Source of the DNA: JAJXWB01 sp965246795
GTDB lineage: Bacteria; Pseudomonadota; Alphaproteobacteria; Rhizobiales; Beijerinckiaceae
Length of the DNA: 64,000 bases
NCBI GenBank assembly: GCA_965246795.1
Contig: CBDFFN010000021.1
Coordinates: forward strand, 1-64,000
Direction of reading: 5' to 3'
The notes beneath the pieces were generated by a model. It was not told the origin of the DNA. It did not search any database and was given only the letters and a program-made list of their open reading frames with translations. Of the stretch, positions 1-8,815 are shown piece after piece. Every line of letters starts with the position of its first letter. Within the stretch, counting starts at the first letter, position 1. The translations under genes were made by a program, and so were the position numbers.

Positions 1-1185
1 TCTCGCAATCAGCGCGCACAGAAAGGCAACGCGCTCGGCTCCGGCTTCATCATTTCCGCCGACGGGTATGTGGTGACGAACAACCACGTCATCGACAAGG
101 CGAGCGATGTGCAGGTAACGCTCGACGATGGCCGCACGCTTTCCGCCACCGTGGTCGGCGCCGACAAGAAAACCGACCTCGCGCTACTGAAGATCAAGGA
201 TGGCGGTCAGCTGCCCTTCGTTGAATTCGGTCCGGATACACCGCGCGTCGGCGACTGGGTCATAGCGGTCGGCAGCCCGTTCGGTCTTGGCGGCACCGTG
301 ACGGCTGGCATCGTGTCCGCGCGTGGTCGTGACATCGGATCAGGACCGTATGACGACTACCTGCAGATCGATGCGCCCGTAAACCGTGGCAATTCCGGCG
401 GCCCGACCTTCGATGCGCGCGGCAACGTCGTCGGCGTCAACACCGCGATCTTCTCGCCGTCGGGCGGCTCTGTCGGCATCGGCTTCGCCGTCCCGGCCGA
501 AGTCGCGAAGGATGTCGTTGCGCAGTTGAAGTCGAGCGGTGCGGTCGCGCGCGGCTGGATCGGCGTAGGCATCCAGCCCGTGACCGCCGACATCGCGGAA
601 TCGATCGGCGCGAAGACGACAAAGGGTGCGCTCGTATCGACGGTGCAGGCCGACTCACCGGCGAATAGCGCCGGCATGAAGCCCGGTGACCTCATCACCT
701 CCGTCAACGATCAGGCTGTCGATACGCCGCGCGAACTCGCGCGCCGCATCGCCGCCATTGGCCCGGACAAGGATGTGCGCGTCGGCTATCTGCGGGACGG
801 CGCGACCAAGACCGCCACCCTGCATCTCGGCAAGCTGCCGGCGGAACAGCAGGCGCGCGCCGGCCTCGATCAGGACAATAGCCCGCGCGGCGGACGCTCC
901 TCGCTTGCGGGGCTCGGCCTCGAACTCGCGCCGGCAGCTTCCATCCCGGGCGCGGGACGGGAAGGCGTCGTCGTCGCGGACGTCGATCCCGACGGCATAG
1001 CTGCCCAGAAGGGTCTGCATACTGGCGATGTCATCCTCGATGTTGGCGGACAGGCCGTCAGCCGCCCCGGCGAGGTGACGAGTGCCATTGACGCCGCACG
1101 CAAAGATGGCCGCAAGGCCGTGCTGATGCGAGTGAAGTCAGGAGATGGTGTGCGCTTCGTCGCGATCGGAACGCGCGCCTCCTGA
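1..1185 (+). CDS. degP: Do-family periplasmic serine protease (DegP/HtrA-like), 5' end cut by the window
   Basis: The frame is open from base 1, so the signal peptide and the start of the protease domain lie outside the window. The catalytic triad is visible: His at window codon 29 (NNHVID), Asp at codon 59 (TDLALLKI) and Ser at codon 132 (GNSGGP). Two PDZ domains follow, roughly codons 190-275 and 300-390. That is the architecture of DegP-type chaperone-proteases, which degrade or refold damaged envelope proteins in the periplasm. A two-component pair follows after a 183-bp gap that contains a hairpin repeat, so any regulatory link is inferred from position. The family is certain; which Do paralogue (DegP, DegQ or MucD type) cannot be decided from this fragment. 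Confidence 0.95.
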   Translation, partial: SRNQRAQKGNALGSGFIISADGYVVTNNHVIDKASDVQVTLDDGRTLSATVVGADKKTDLALLKIKDGGQLPFVEFGPDTPRVGDWVIAVGSPFGLGGTVTAGIVSARGRDIGSGPYDDYLQIDAPVNRGNSGGPTFDARGNVVGVNTAIFSPSGGSVGIGFAVPAEVAKDVVAQLKSSGAVARGWIGVGIQPVTADIAESIGAKTTKGALVSTVQADSPANSAGMKPGDLITSVNDQAVDTPRELARRIAAIGPDKDVRVGYLRDGATKTATLHLGKLPAEQQARAGLDQDNSPRGGRSSLAGLGLELAPAASIPGAGREGVVVADVDPDGIAAQKGLHTGDVILDVGGQAVSRPGEVTSAIDAARKDGRKAVLMRVKSGDGVRFVAIGTRAS

Positions 1186-1225
1186 CGCTCCGTCACGACC
1201 CACGCACGCATTGAACGGCAGGCCA

Positions 1226-1274
1226 GCGCATGTCCCGCAAAAGTTGACAGACTTTTGAGAGCCGGGACATGCGC
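1226..1274. repeat. Nested palindromic hairpin repeat, copy 1
   Basis: The inner palindrome AAAAGTTGACAGACTTTT (1239-1256) is enclosed by outer arms GCGCATGTCCC and GGGACATGCGC. It lies between degP and the response regulator. A second copy at 48421-48467 keeps the inner palindrome, and several outer-arm changes preserve pairing. The element could act as a terminator or RNA-processing site for degP; no U-tract is visible. Confidence 0.8.
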
Positions 1275-1368
1275 CAAGGCTTTGAAGTGGCGCGGGTCCT
1301 TGCCGACCGCGTGGTCCACGCGGTCGGAACGCGCGCCGGGCCTGCCGTTTTCATAGGGAATCCGGTAT

Positions 1369-2058
1369 ATGACGACCATGCGCCTTCTCGTGATCGAGGA
1401 CGATGCCGAAGCGGCGGCCTATCTGTCGAAGGCTTTTCGCGAACAGGGGCACACCGTCGATGTCGCCGTCGACGGCGTCGATGGCTACGACCGTGCTCGT
1501 GAAGGGCTCTACGACGTGCTGGTCGTCGACCGGATGCTGCCGAAGCTCGACGGCCTGTCACTCATCACGTCGCTGCGTAACCAGAAGGTCGAGACGCCTA
1601 TCCTGATTCTGTCGGCGCTTGCGCAGGTCGACGATCGCGTAAAGGGGCTGCGTGCCGGCGGCGACGACTACCTCACCAAGCCCTATGCCTTTTCCGAACT
1701 GCTTGCCCGGGTGGAAGTGCTGGCGCGGCGGCGCGGGACCGGCAGCGGCGAGGAAACCGTCTATCGTGTCGGCGGCCTCGAACTCGATCGGCTCGCACAC
1801 AAACTCACACGCGATGGCCGCGAGATCATCCTGCAGCCACGCGAATTTCGACTGCTCGAATATCTGATGCGCCACGCCGGCCAGGTCGTGACGCGCACGA
1901 TGCTGCTAGAGAACGTCTGGGACTATCACTTCGATCCGCAGACCAACGTGATCGACGTGCATGTCTCGCGGCTGCGCGCCAAGATCGACAAGGGGTATGC
2001 GCCGCTGCTGCACACAATCCGCGGCGCGGGATATATGATCCGTGACGACGCTCGGTAA
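1369..2058 (+). CDS. OmpR/PhoB-family response regulator
   Basis: This 229-aa protein has an N-terminal receiver domain with the acidic pocket ED at residues 10-12, the phospho-acceptor Asp54 (VVDRMLP) and the conserved Lys near 104 (LTKPY). A winged-helix DNA-binding domain ends in LHTIRGAGYMI. The start at 1369 gives MTTMRLLVIEDD; an in-frame ATG at 1378 (MRLLVIEDD) is an equally good alternative, since no strong ribosome binding site separates them. The 3' end overlaps the kinase start by 17 bases, so the two are cognate partners and probably translationally coupled. With degP upstream, an envelope-stress role is plausible but inferred. Confidence 0.93.
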   Translation: MTTMRLLVIEDDAEAAAYLSKAFREQGHTVDVAVDGVDGYDRAREGLYDVLVVDRMLPKLDGLSLITSLRNQKVETPILILSALAQVDDRVKGLRAGGDDYLTKPYAFSELLARVEVLARRRGTGSGEETVYRVGGLELDRLAHKLTRDGREIILQPREFRLLEYLMRHAGQVVTRTMLLENVWDYHFDPQTNVIDVHVSRLRAKIDKGYAPLLHTIRGAGYMIRDDAR

Positions 2059-3469
2059 GCTTTTCCGCACCACCGCGTTCAAGCTTGCGCTCGCCTATTC
2101 GATCGTTTTCGCGCTCGCCGCAGGCGGCGTCTTCGCCGGCATCGGCTGGCACGTCCGCAACGCCGTCGACAACCAGATATCCGATACGATCGACGCCGAC
2201 ATCCGTGGTCTTGCGGATCAATATGCCGAAGGCGGCATCTATCAGGTCGTGCAGTCGATCGAGCGACGCCTGCAAAAATCCGGCGACGATCTCTATCTCG
2301 TGACGACCGCGACCGGTGCGTCGATCGTTGGCAATGTCGCGGAACTGCCAGCCGAGGCTGTCACCGAGAACACGCTTGTCGAGACAACTTACAAGCGCAC
2401 CGGTGAACCGAACGTGCGTCACCGCGCATTAGTGCGCATCTTTTCGCTACCGGGCAATTTCAAGCTGCTCGTCGGCCATGACCTCGAAGAACGCGAGCGG
2501 ATCGAGACGGTCTTCAAGAGTGCGCTTTCGACAGCGCTGGTTTGGCTCGTCGTCATCGGCGTCGCCGGCGGTCTGTTCATGGCGCGGCGTGTGCTCGCGC
2601 GCGTCGACGGTATGTCGGATTCCGCCCGCGCCATCATGACGGGCGATCGCACCAAGCGCCTGCCCACCAATGGCAGCGGCGACGAACTCGACCGTCTTGC
2701 CGACAACCTCAACGCGATGCTGACGCGCATCACCGAACTCATGATCGGATTGAAGGCCGTCTCCGACAATATCGCGCATGATCTCCGCACGCCGCTGACG
2801 CGTCTGCGCAACCGCGCAGAGGCAGCACTGCGTGGCAATGCCGATCCGCAGACCTTGAAAGCGGGCCTCGAAAAAGTCATCGACGAATCGGATGGCATGA
2901 TCCGCATCTTCGATGCGCTGCTGATGATTGCACGTGCCGAAGCCGGCGCCGCCGATACGTTTACGCGCGTCGACGCAGCTGCCGTCGTCCGCGATGTCGG
3001 CGAACTCTACGAAGTCGCTGCGGAGGAAGACGGCGGCTCGCTTGATGTCGAGGCCGCCGCGCCCGCCTGGATCAACGGCAGCCGCGAGTTGATCGGACAG
3101 GCGCTCGCCAACCTTGTCGACAATGCGTTGAAATACGGACGCGCCGGAACGGCGGGGGTTGCCATCGAGCTGTCCGTCGCGCGCCACGCAGACCGCATCG
3201 AACTCATCGTTGCGGATCACGGCGAAGGCATCGCGCCACAGGATCGACTGCGTGTCACGCAGCGCTTCGTGCGCCTCGAAAGCTCCCGGTCGCGGCCGGG
3301 CTCTGGCCTCGGTCTCGCGCTTGCCGCCGCCGTCGCGCATCTGCACGGCGGCGAATTACGGCTCGAAGACAATGCGCCTGGGCTACGCATCGTTCTATCT
3401 GTTCCCGCCGCATCGCCTCCTGCTTTGCCGAAGCCGACGCAGGCGCTCGTCCCCGCGCTTCAGGCGTGA
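2042..3469 (+). CDS. Membrane sensor histidine kinase, partner of the upstream regulator
   Basis: This 475-aa kinase starts at a GTG inside the regulator gene. It has two membrane helices (about residues 12-36 and 160-182) flanking a periplasmic sensor of about 120 residues. A HAMP linker follows (about 180-233), then a HisKA domain with phospho-acceptor His246 in NIAHDLRTPL. The HATPase domain has an N-box (LVDNALKYG), a G1 box (ADHGEGIA) and a G2 box (GSGLGLALAAA). The stop overlaps the glnE start as GTGA, so regulator, kinase and glnE probably share one transcript. The signal sensed is unknown. Confidence 0.93.
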   Translation: MTTLGKLFRTTAFKLALAYSIVFALAAGGVFAGIGWHVRNAVDNQISDTIDADIRGLADQYAEGGIYQVVQSIERRLQKSGDDLYLVTTATGASIVGNVAELPAEAVTENTLVETTYKRTGEPNVRHRALVRIFSLPGNFKLLVGHDLEERERIETVFKSALSTALVWLVVIGVAGGLFMARRVLARVDGMSDSARAIMTGDRTKRLPTNGSGDELDRLADNLNAMLTRITELMIGLKAVSDNIAHDLRTPLTRLRNRAEAALRGNADPQTLKAGLEKVIDESDGMIRIFDALLMIARAEAGAADTFTRVDAAAVVRDVGELYEVAAEEDGGSLDVEAAAPAWINGSRELIGQALANLVDNALKYGRAGTAGVAIELSVARHADRIELIVADHGEGIAPQDRLRVTQRFVRLESSRSRPGSGLGLALAAAVAHLHGGELRLEDNAPGLRIVLSVPAASPPALPKPTQALVPALQA

Positions 3470-6363
3470 CTGCGTCGCTCGCATCGCGCGTTTGCGCAAA
3501 ATTTGCCGCGCCGCCCGATGCGGGCGACCGTCTGGAGTCGCTCGGTCCCGAGATCGCCGCGCTGACGGTTGCGTCCGCGTCGCTGCGCGATCTTATGTGC
3601 ACCATCGCCGTCTGGTCGCCGTTTCTCTGGGGGCTCGCATCGCGCGATACGGGGCGCTTGCATCGCATCCTGACATCCGACCCCGACGCGGATTTCGCGA
3701 CCCTGCTCAGCGACACCGAAAACGAATGCACGAAAGCCGACGACGACGCGTCCGTTCGCAGGCTCTTGCGGCAGACGCGTGCGCATGTCGCGTTGCTCGT
3801 CGCGCTCGCCGACATGGGCGGCATCTGGCCGCTCCAACGCGTGACGGCAGCTCTGACGCAGGCGTCGGACACATTCGTACGCATCGCGTTGATGCACGCA
3901 CTACGCCGCGCCCGCGACCAGGGACGCCTGCCGGCCGATGCGAATGTCGACACCGGCTGCGGCCTCGTCATCCTCGCGATGGGCAAACATGGCGCGGGCG
4001 AGCTAAATTATTCCAGCGACATCGATCTGACCGCATTTTATGACACGGATAGATCACCGATTGCGGCCGATGCCAGCGGCCAATTCTTCGTCAAGATCAC
4101 GCAGGCACTTTCTCGCACGTTGTCCGACCGCACGGAGGACGGCTATGTCGCGCGCGTCGATCTGCGACTGCGCCCTGATCCAGGTTCAACGCCGGTTGCG
4201 ATCTCGGTGCCTGCGGCCGTCGCCTATTACGAGACGCTCGGGCAGAATTGGGAGCGCGCAGCGCTGATCAAGGCGCGGTCCGTCGCCGGCGCGATCGACG
4301 TCGGTAACGACCTGCTGCGCGAGCTGACGCCTTTTATCTGGCGACGATATTTCGATTATGCCGCAATTGCCGACATCCACGCGATGAAGCGGCAGATTCA
4401 TGCCGTAAAAGGCTTCGCAGAACTTGTTGTGCCCGGCCACGACGTCAAACTCGGACGTGGCGGCATTCGCGAGATCGAGTTTTTCGTCCAGACGCAGCAA
4501 CTGATTTTTGGTGGGCGCCGGCCCGAGATGCGCGGTCGGGAAACGCTCGCAATGCTCGACGAACTCGCGGCGGGCGGTTGGGTCACGGACGATGCGCGGC
4601 TTGAGCTGCACGACGCTTATGTCGCGCTGCGCACGGTCGAGCATCGCTTGCAGATGATCGCCGACGAGCAAACGCAACGTCTGCCTGCCGACCCGCAGGC
4701 ACTCGACGCCTTTGGGCGCTTCTGCGGTTTCGCGGACGCCTCATCTTTCACGACATGGATCGAAGAACACTTTCGCGCCGTCGAGCGGCACTATTCGCGG
4801 CTCTTCGAACATGCGCCCGGTCTCGACTCGTCCTCAGGCGATCTTGTCTTCACCGGCACCGAGGACGATCCCGCGACGATCGAGACGCTTCGCGCGATGG
4901 GCTACAAGAAGCCTTCGATCGTCACGCAGACGATCCGCGGCTGGCATTACGGCCACCGCCCGGCAGTACGCTCGGCACGCGCACGCGAAATACTGACGGA
5001 ACTTGTACCGGCGCTTCTGCAGAGCTTTGCGAAATGCGGTGATCCCGACGGCGCTATCTCGGCCTTTGACGCAGCGCTAGCACGCATGCCTGCGGCGAAT
5101 GAACTGTTCTCGCTCCTGCGTTCGAGCGCCGCGCTGCGCGTTCTGTTCGGTGACATTCTCGGCGCTGCACCGCGCCTCAGCGCGATGGTGACGGCGACGC
5201 CGCACGTCCTCGACACAATCATCGATCCGCACTCGTTCCGGCTGCGTTACGACGAAACGACCTTTGCCGACGACATCGAGGCTCTGTCGGCGATCGGGAA
5301 CACGGAAGAGTTTCTGGATCGCTGCCGCCTCGTTGCGCGCGAGAACCAGTTCGTCATCGGTGTGCGCGTGCTGTCCCGCACGATCGAACCGCGCGATGCC
5401 GGAATCGCTTATTCCAGTCTCGCCGCTGCGCTCGTGCAGGCGGCACTTGCGCATGTCCGGACGGTGATGGCGCGCGATCACGGCACGATCGAGGGATTGC
5501 AGATCGCCGTTATCGCACTAGGAAAACTCGGCTCACGCGAGATGACCGCTTCGTCCGACCTCGACCTCATCGTTATCTACGATGTGCCTGATGACGAACG
5601 ACGCTCCGATGGCGCACGTCCTCTCGTTGCCGCGCAATATGCGGCGCGCGTCGCGCAGCGACTGATTGCGGCGTTGACCGCGCCGACGCGTGAAGGCCGG
5701 CTCTATGAAACCGATATGCGCCTGCGGCCGTGGGGCACGCAGGGGCCGCTTGCGGTGCGTATCCAGGCTTTCGAAGGGTATCATCGCGACGAAGCCGAGA
5801 CCTGGGAGCACATGGCTTTGTGCCGCGCACGGCCCGTTGCGGGCGACGAACGATTTCGCGATATTCTCGCCGAACGACTGAAGAATTTGCTGCAACAGCC
5901 CGCGACACGGGCGCTCGCAGGCGACATTGTCGCGATGCGCAGGACAATCGCCGAGGAAAAAGGCAGCGATGCCGACGACATCAAGCTCATGCCGGGCGGC
6001 CTGCTCGATATCGAGTTTGTCGCGCAGTATCTCGTTCTGAAGAACGCGGCCGCACATCCCGATATCGTCAAAGTGGGAACGGCCGATGCAATCGCCGCAT
6101 CCGGCGCGCTGAAGCTGATCGATCAGGAGATCGCGACTGGTCTCGTTGACGCACATCGCCTCTATACCGATGTGGTGCAAATGCAGCGTCTGGCTCTACC
6201 GGTCGGGGCCAAGGCCATCGAAGCATCGCCGACCGTGCGGCGCCTTTGGGCAACGAGCACCGGCTTTCCGGATGCAAGCGCGCTCGGCGAAGCAATCTCG
6301 GACAGTGCGACCTCCGTCCGAGCGGCGTTCGAAAGAATTCTCGGATCTCCTAAACCGGACTGA
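3466..6363 (+). CDS. glnE: Bifunctional glutamine synthetase adenylyltransferase/deadenylyltransferase
   Basis: GlnE switches glutamine synthetase off by attaching AMP to it and on by removing the AMP, in response to PII and glutamine. The 965-aa protein has the two expected nucleotidyltransferase domains. The N-terminal deadenylylase has catalytic aspartates 185 and 187 in NYSSDIDL, and the C-terminal adenylylase has Asp698 and Asp700 in ASSDLDLIVIYD. Both are followed by helical GlnD/PII-uridylyltransferase-like regions. The start is a GTG in a GTGA overlap with the upstream kinase. The stop directly abuts the stop of the convergent kinase gene, with no base between them. Length and both active sites are normal. 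Confidence 0.97.
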   Translation: MTASLASRVCAKFAAPPDAGDRLESLGPEIAALTVASASLRDLMCTIAVWSPFLWGLASRDTGRLHRILTSDPDADFATLLSDTENECTKADDDASVRRLLRQTRAHVALLVALADMGGIWPLQRVTAALTQASDTFVRIALMHALRRARDQGRLPADANVDTGCGLVILAMGKHGAGELNYSSDIDLTAFYDTDRSPIAADASGQFFVKITQALSRTLSDRTEDGYVARVDLRLRPDPGSTPVAISVPAAVAYYETLGQNWERAALIKARSVAGAIDVGNDLLRELTPFIWRRYFDYAAIADIHAMKRQIHAVKGFAELVVPGHDVKLGRGGIREIEFFVQTQQLIFGGRRPEMRGRETLAMLDELAAGGWVTDDARLELHDAYVALRTVEHRLQMIADEQTQRLPADPQALDAFGRFCGFADASSFTTWIEEHFRAVERHYSRLFEHAPGLDSSSGDLVFTGTEDDPATIETLRAMGYKKPSIVTQTIRGWHYGHRPAVRSARAREILTELVPALLQSFAKCGDPDGAISAFDAALARMPAANELFSLLRSSAALRVLFGDILGAAPRLSAMVTATPHVLDTIIDPHSFRLRYDETTFADDIEALSAIGNTEEFLDRCRLVARENQFVIGVRVLSRTIEPRDAGIAYSSLAAALVQAALAHVRTVMARDHGTIEGLQIAVIALGKLGSREMTASSDLDLIVIYDVPDDERRSDGARPLVAAQYAARVAQRLIAALTAPTREGRLYETDMRLRPWGTQGPLAVRIQAFEGYHRDEAETWEHMALCRARPVAGDERFRDILAERLKNLLQQPATRALAGDIVAMRRTIAEEKGSDADDIKLMPGGLLDIEFVAQYLVLKNAAAHPDIVKVGTADAIAASGALKLIDQEIATGLVDAHRLYTDVVQMQRLALPVGAKAIEASPTVRRLWATSTGFPDASALGEAISDSATSVRAAFERILGSPKPD

Positions 6364-8646
6364 TTACGCGGCGCGCGACGCCGGCAGTCGAATGCGGACG
6401 ACTGTACCGCGACCTTCCGTCGAACGGATGCGCAGATCGCCGCCATGCAGGCGCACCAGCGAGCTCGCAATCGCGAGACCGAGACCGGAACCCTTCATGC
6501 CGTCTTGCATATGCGGCGCGAATTGCTCGAACGGCCGGCCGATGCGCTCGATGCAATCGGAGGGCACACCGCAGCCCGTATCCGCGATCGTAACAATGCA
6601 GCGCGAAGATCGCTGGTGGAGCCGCACCATGATGCGCCCCTCCTCCGGCGTGAATTTCACCGCGTTTCGCAGCACGGTGACGACCGAGCGCTCGACAGCG
6701 CCAAGATCGCCATGACAAAGCACAATCCCCGGCATGCGCTCATCGATGCGGATACGCTTACGGGCGGCGGCATCGGAAATACCGCGCAACGCATCGACCA
6801 GAACGTCAGTAATGGGGAAGATCGTACGCTCGATCTGCATCTGGCCGGCGTCGAGGCGCGACATATCGAGGACGTCGGTGATGACCGAAAGCAATCGTTG
6901 TCCGCCATCGCGGATATGGTCGCAATATTCGACGTAGCGCTCCGATCCCAACGCCCCGAACACCTGCGACTGCATCATTTCAGAGAAGCCGAGGATCGCG
7001 TTGAGCGGCGTCCGCAATTCGTGGCTCATATTGGCGAGAAATTCGGATTTGGCGCGGCTCGCCTGCTCGGCGTTCGCCTTTTCCTCGAGGTAGCGCTCGG
7101 CAAGTTCGCCGAGCTCGCGGGCCTGCAGCTCGAGCAATTGCCTGTGTCGTCGAAGGTCCGCCACGCTCGCCATCAGGCGGCGCTCGGAATCCATCAGTTG
7201 CTCTTCGTGTTTCTTCAGCGCCGTGATGTCGGTGCCGACCGAGACGTAGCCGCCGTCGCCGGTGCGTCGCTCGTTCACCTGCAGCCAGCGGCCGTCACCA
7301 AGCTGTGCTTCGTAGGTGTGGCCGCGCACGCCGGCACGGCCATTCACAGGCAACTGGTTCTGGATTGCCGGTGGCGCGCCTACACCCATCACCTGCGAAT
7401 AAGGAAGGCCGGCAATCGAGACGTCCGGCGGAATGCCATGAAGCGAGCGGAATTTCACATTGCACAACGCGAGACAATTGTCGGCGTCCCAGAGCACGAA
7501 GGCTTCCGAGATCGTCTCGATCGCATCGCGAAGCCGCGCGTCGTGCACGGCGGTGCGCTCCGCCAGATCGCGCTGCTCCGTCACATCGACGGCAATGCCC
7601 ACAAGGTGCGGGCCATCACTTCTGCGGTTCTCCACGATCTCGGCGCGCGCACGCAGCCACACCCAATCGCCAGATGCGTTGCGGATGCGAAAAACGTTGT
7701 CGATCGCCTTGGCGCCAGAGGCGGCGAATTGTTCGGCGACAGCGGCAAAATCGACGTCGGCGGGATGAACGAGATCGGTTAACTCGCCGAACGACAAGTA
7801 GCTCGCATCTTCCTTCATGCCGAGCATCTGGAACATCGACGGCGACCAGTAGATGCGTCCGCGCCCGATATCCCAATCCCAGAGCCCACATCGACCGCGG
7901 CTCAGCGCAAGATCGATGCGCGCACGAAGCCTGCGCGTTTCGTCTTCCGCGAGTGCAGAGCGTTCCGCCTGCCACCAATAGGCGGTTCCAATACCGATGA
8001 GCAGCAGTGTCGTAGTGCCGAGCAGCAGCGCGGCGCGCAGCGCCATCGCGCGCCAGTCGGAGAGCACGTCGGCGAGCGGCTGCACCATCGCGAGCTGGCC
8101 GAAACGGCCTTCGAGATTGTGCACGCCGGCAAGAACCTCGATCTCGCCGGGCAGCATGATGCGCATCACGCCGGCCTTTTCGGCGAGGACAAGCAGCGGA
8201 TGCGCGGCACCAAAAAGGTCCGATATCGTGCGCGCACTCGTCGCACCGCCAGGCAGCGATACGATAAGCGCACCGAAGCGGTCGGCAACATGCACCTGCC
8301 TGCCGCGCGCAAAAAGTCGCGGCGGAAGGAGCGCGGCGATCGTCTGGGCAGGATCGCGTTCGTAGTCGCGGCCGCTTAAGGAAAGATTGCGCGCGACGGT
8401 ACGCGAAAACATTTCGAGATCGTCGGTCGCATCGGTGATCGCGTCGCTGCGGCTGTTAATCAGCAGGACGGCGGTTGCGAAGATGACAGAAAGAACGAAG
8501 AAAACGCAGGCGGCGAGAGTGCCGCGGCGAATAAAAGGTTCACGATTCTTCAGACGTTCCCAGCGACGGGAAAGGGAAAGGGCGCTGGCGAAATCCGGCG
8601 TTTTGTCCACGCATAGAGATACGTGGGCCGCGTTTGCACGCGCCAT
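6364..8646 (-). CDS. PAS-domain membrane sensor histidine kinase (PleC/DivJ type)
   Basis: This is a 760-aa kinase. A cytoplasmic lead is followed by a membrane helix (about residues 43-63), a periplasmic loop of about 140 residues and a second helix (204-224). Two PAS folds follow (about 250-360 and 370-480; the first contains GLWDWDIGRGRIYWSP), then a coiled coil (485-530) and a HisKA domain with His542 in ANMSHELRTPLNAILGF. The HATPase has DTGCGVP and GSGLGLAIASSL boxes. This H-box type is found in PleC/DivJ-like kinases that signal to DivK/PleD-type regulators. No regulator gene is adjacent, so it is an orphan kinase here. Assignment as PleC itself would need a phylogeny. Confidence 0.92.
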   Translation of the reverse strand: MARANAAHVSLCVDKTPDFASALSLSRRWERLKNREPFIRRGTLAACVFFVLSVIFATAVLLINSRSDAITDATDDLEMFSRTVARNLSLSGRDYERDPAQTIAALLPPRLFARGRQVHVADRFGALIVSLPGGATSARTISDLFGAAHPLLVLAEKAGVMRIMLPGEIEVLAGVHNLEGRFGQLAMVQPLADVLSDWRAMALRAALLLGTTTLLLIGIGTAYWWQAERSALAEDETRRLRARIDLALSRGRCGLWDWDIGRGRIYWSPSMFQMLGMKEDASYLSFGELTDLVHPADVDFAAVAEQFAASGAKAIDNVFRIRNASGDWVWLRARAEIVENRRSDGPHLVGIAVDVTEQRDLAERTAVHDARLRDAIETISEAFVLWDADNCLALCNVKFRSLHGIPPDVSIAGLPYSQVMGVGAPPAIQNQLPVNGRAGVRGHTYEAQLGDGRWLQVNERRTGDGGYVSVGTDITALKKHEEQLMDSERRLMASVADLRRHRQLLELQARELGELAERYLEEKANAEQASRAKSEFLANMSHELRTPLNAILGFSEMMQSQVFGALGSERYVEYCDHIRDGGQRLLSVITDVLDMSRLDAGQMQIERTIFPITDVLVDALRGISDAAARKRIRIDERMPGIVLCHGDLGAVERSVVTVLRNAVKFTPEEGRIMVRLHQRSSRCIVTIADTGCGVPSDCIERIGRPFEQFAPHMQDGMKGSGLGLAIASSLVRLHGGDLRIRSTEGRGTVVRIRLPASRAA

Positions 8647-8771
8647 CGATGGCCTCTTCGATCTTTCCGACGATCAAAGGGCCATGTGCCGCATCGCCCC
8701 CGAATCAGGTCCATCTGAATCTCGCGACTCCTGTTTGTCCAGAACGTAATGCCCTCTTTGCCCGAGGTTTT

Positions 8772-8792
8772 TCACAATTATTTAAACTGTGA
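8772..8792. promoter_or_regulatory. AT-rich inverted repeat upstream of the PAS kinase
   Basis: TCACA-N11-TGTGA with an AT-only core lies about 125 bases upstream of the minus-strand kinase start, in an otherwise GC-rich gap. It could be an operator or part of a promoter. No regulator can be named and the arms are short. Confidence 0.3.
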
Positions 8793-8815
8793 GAACATGT
8801 CACGAACATCGTGCC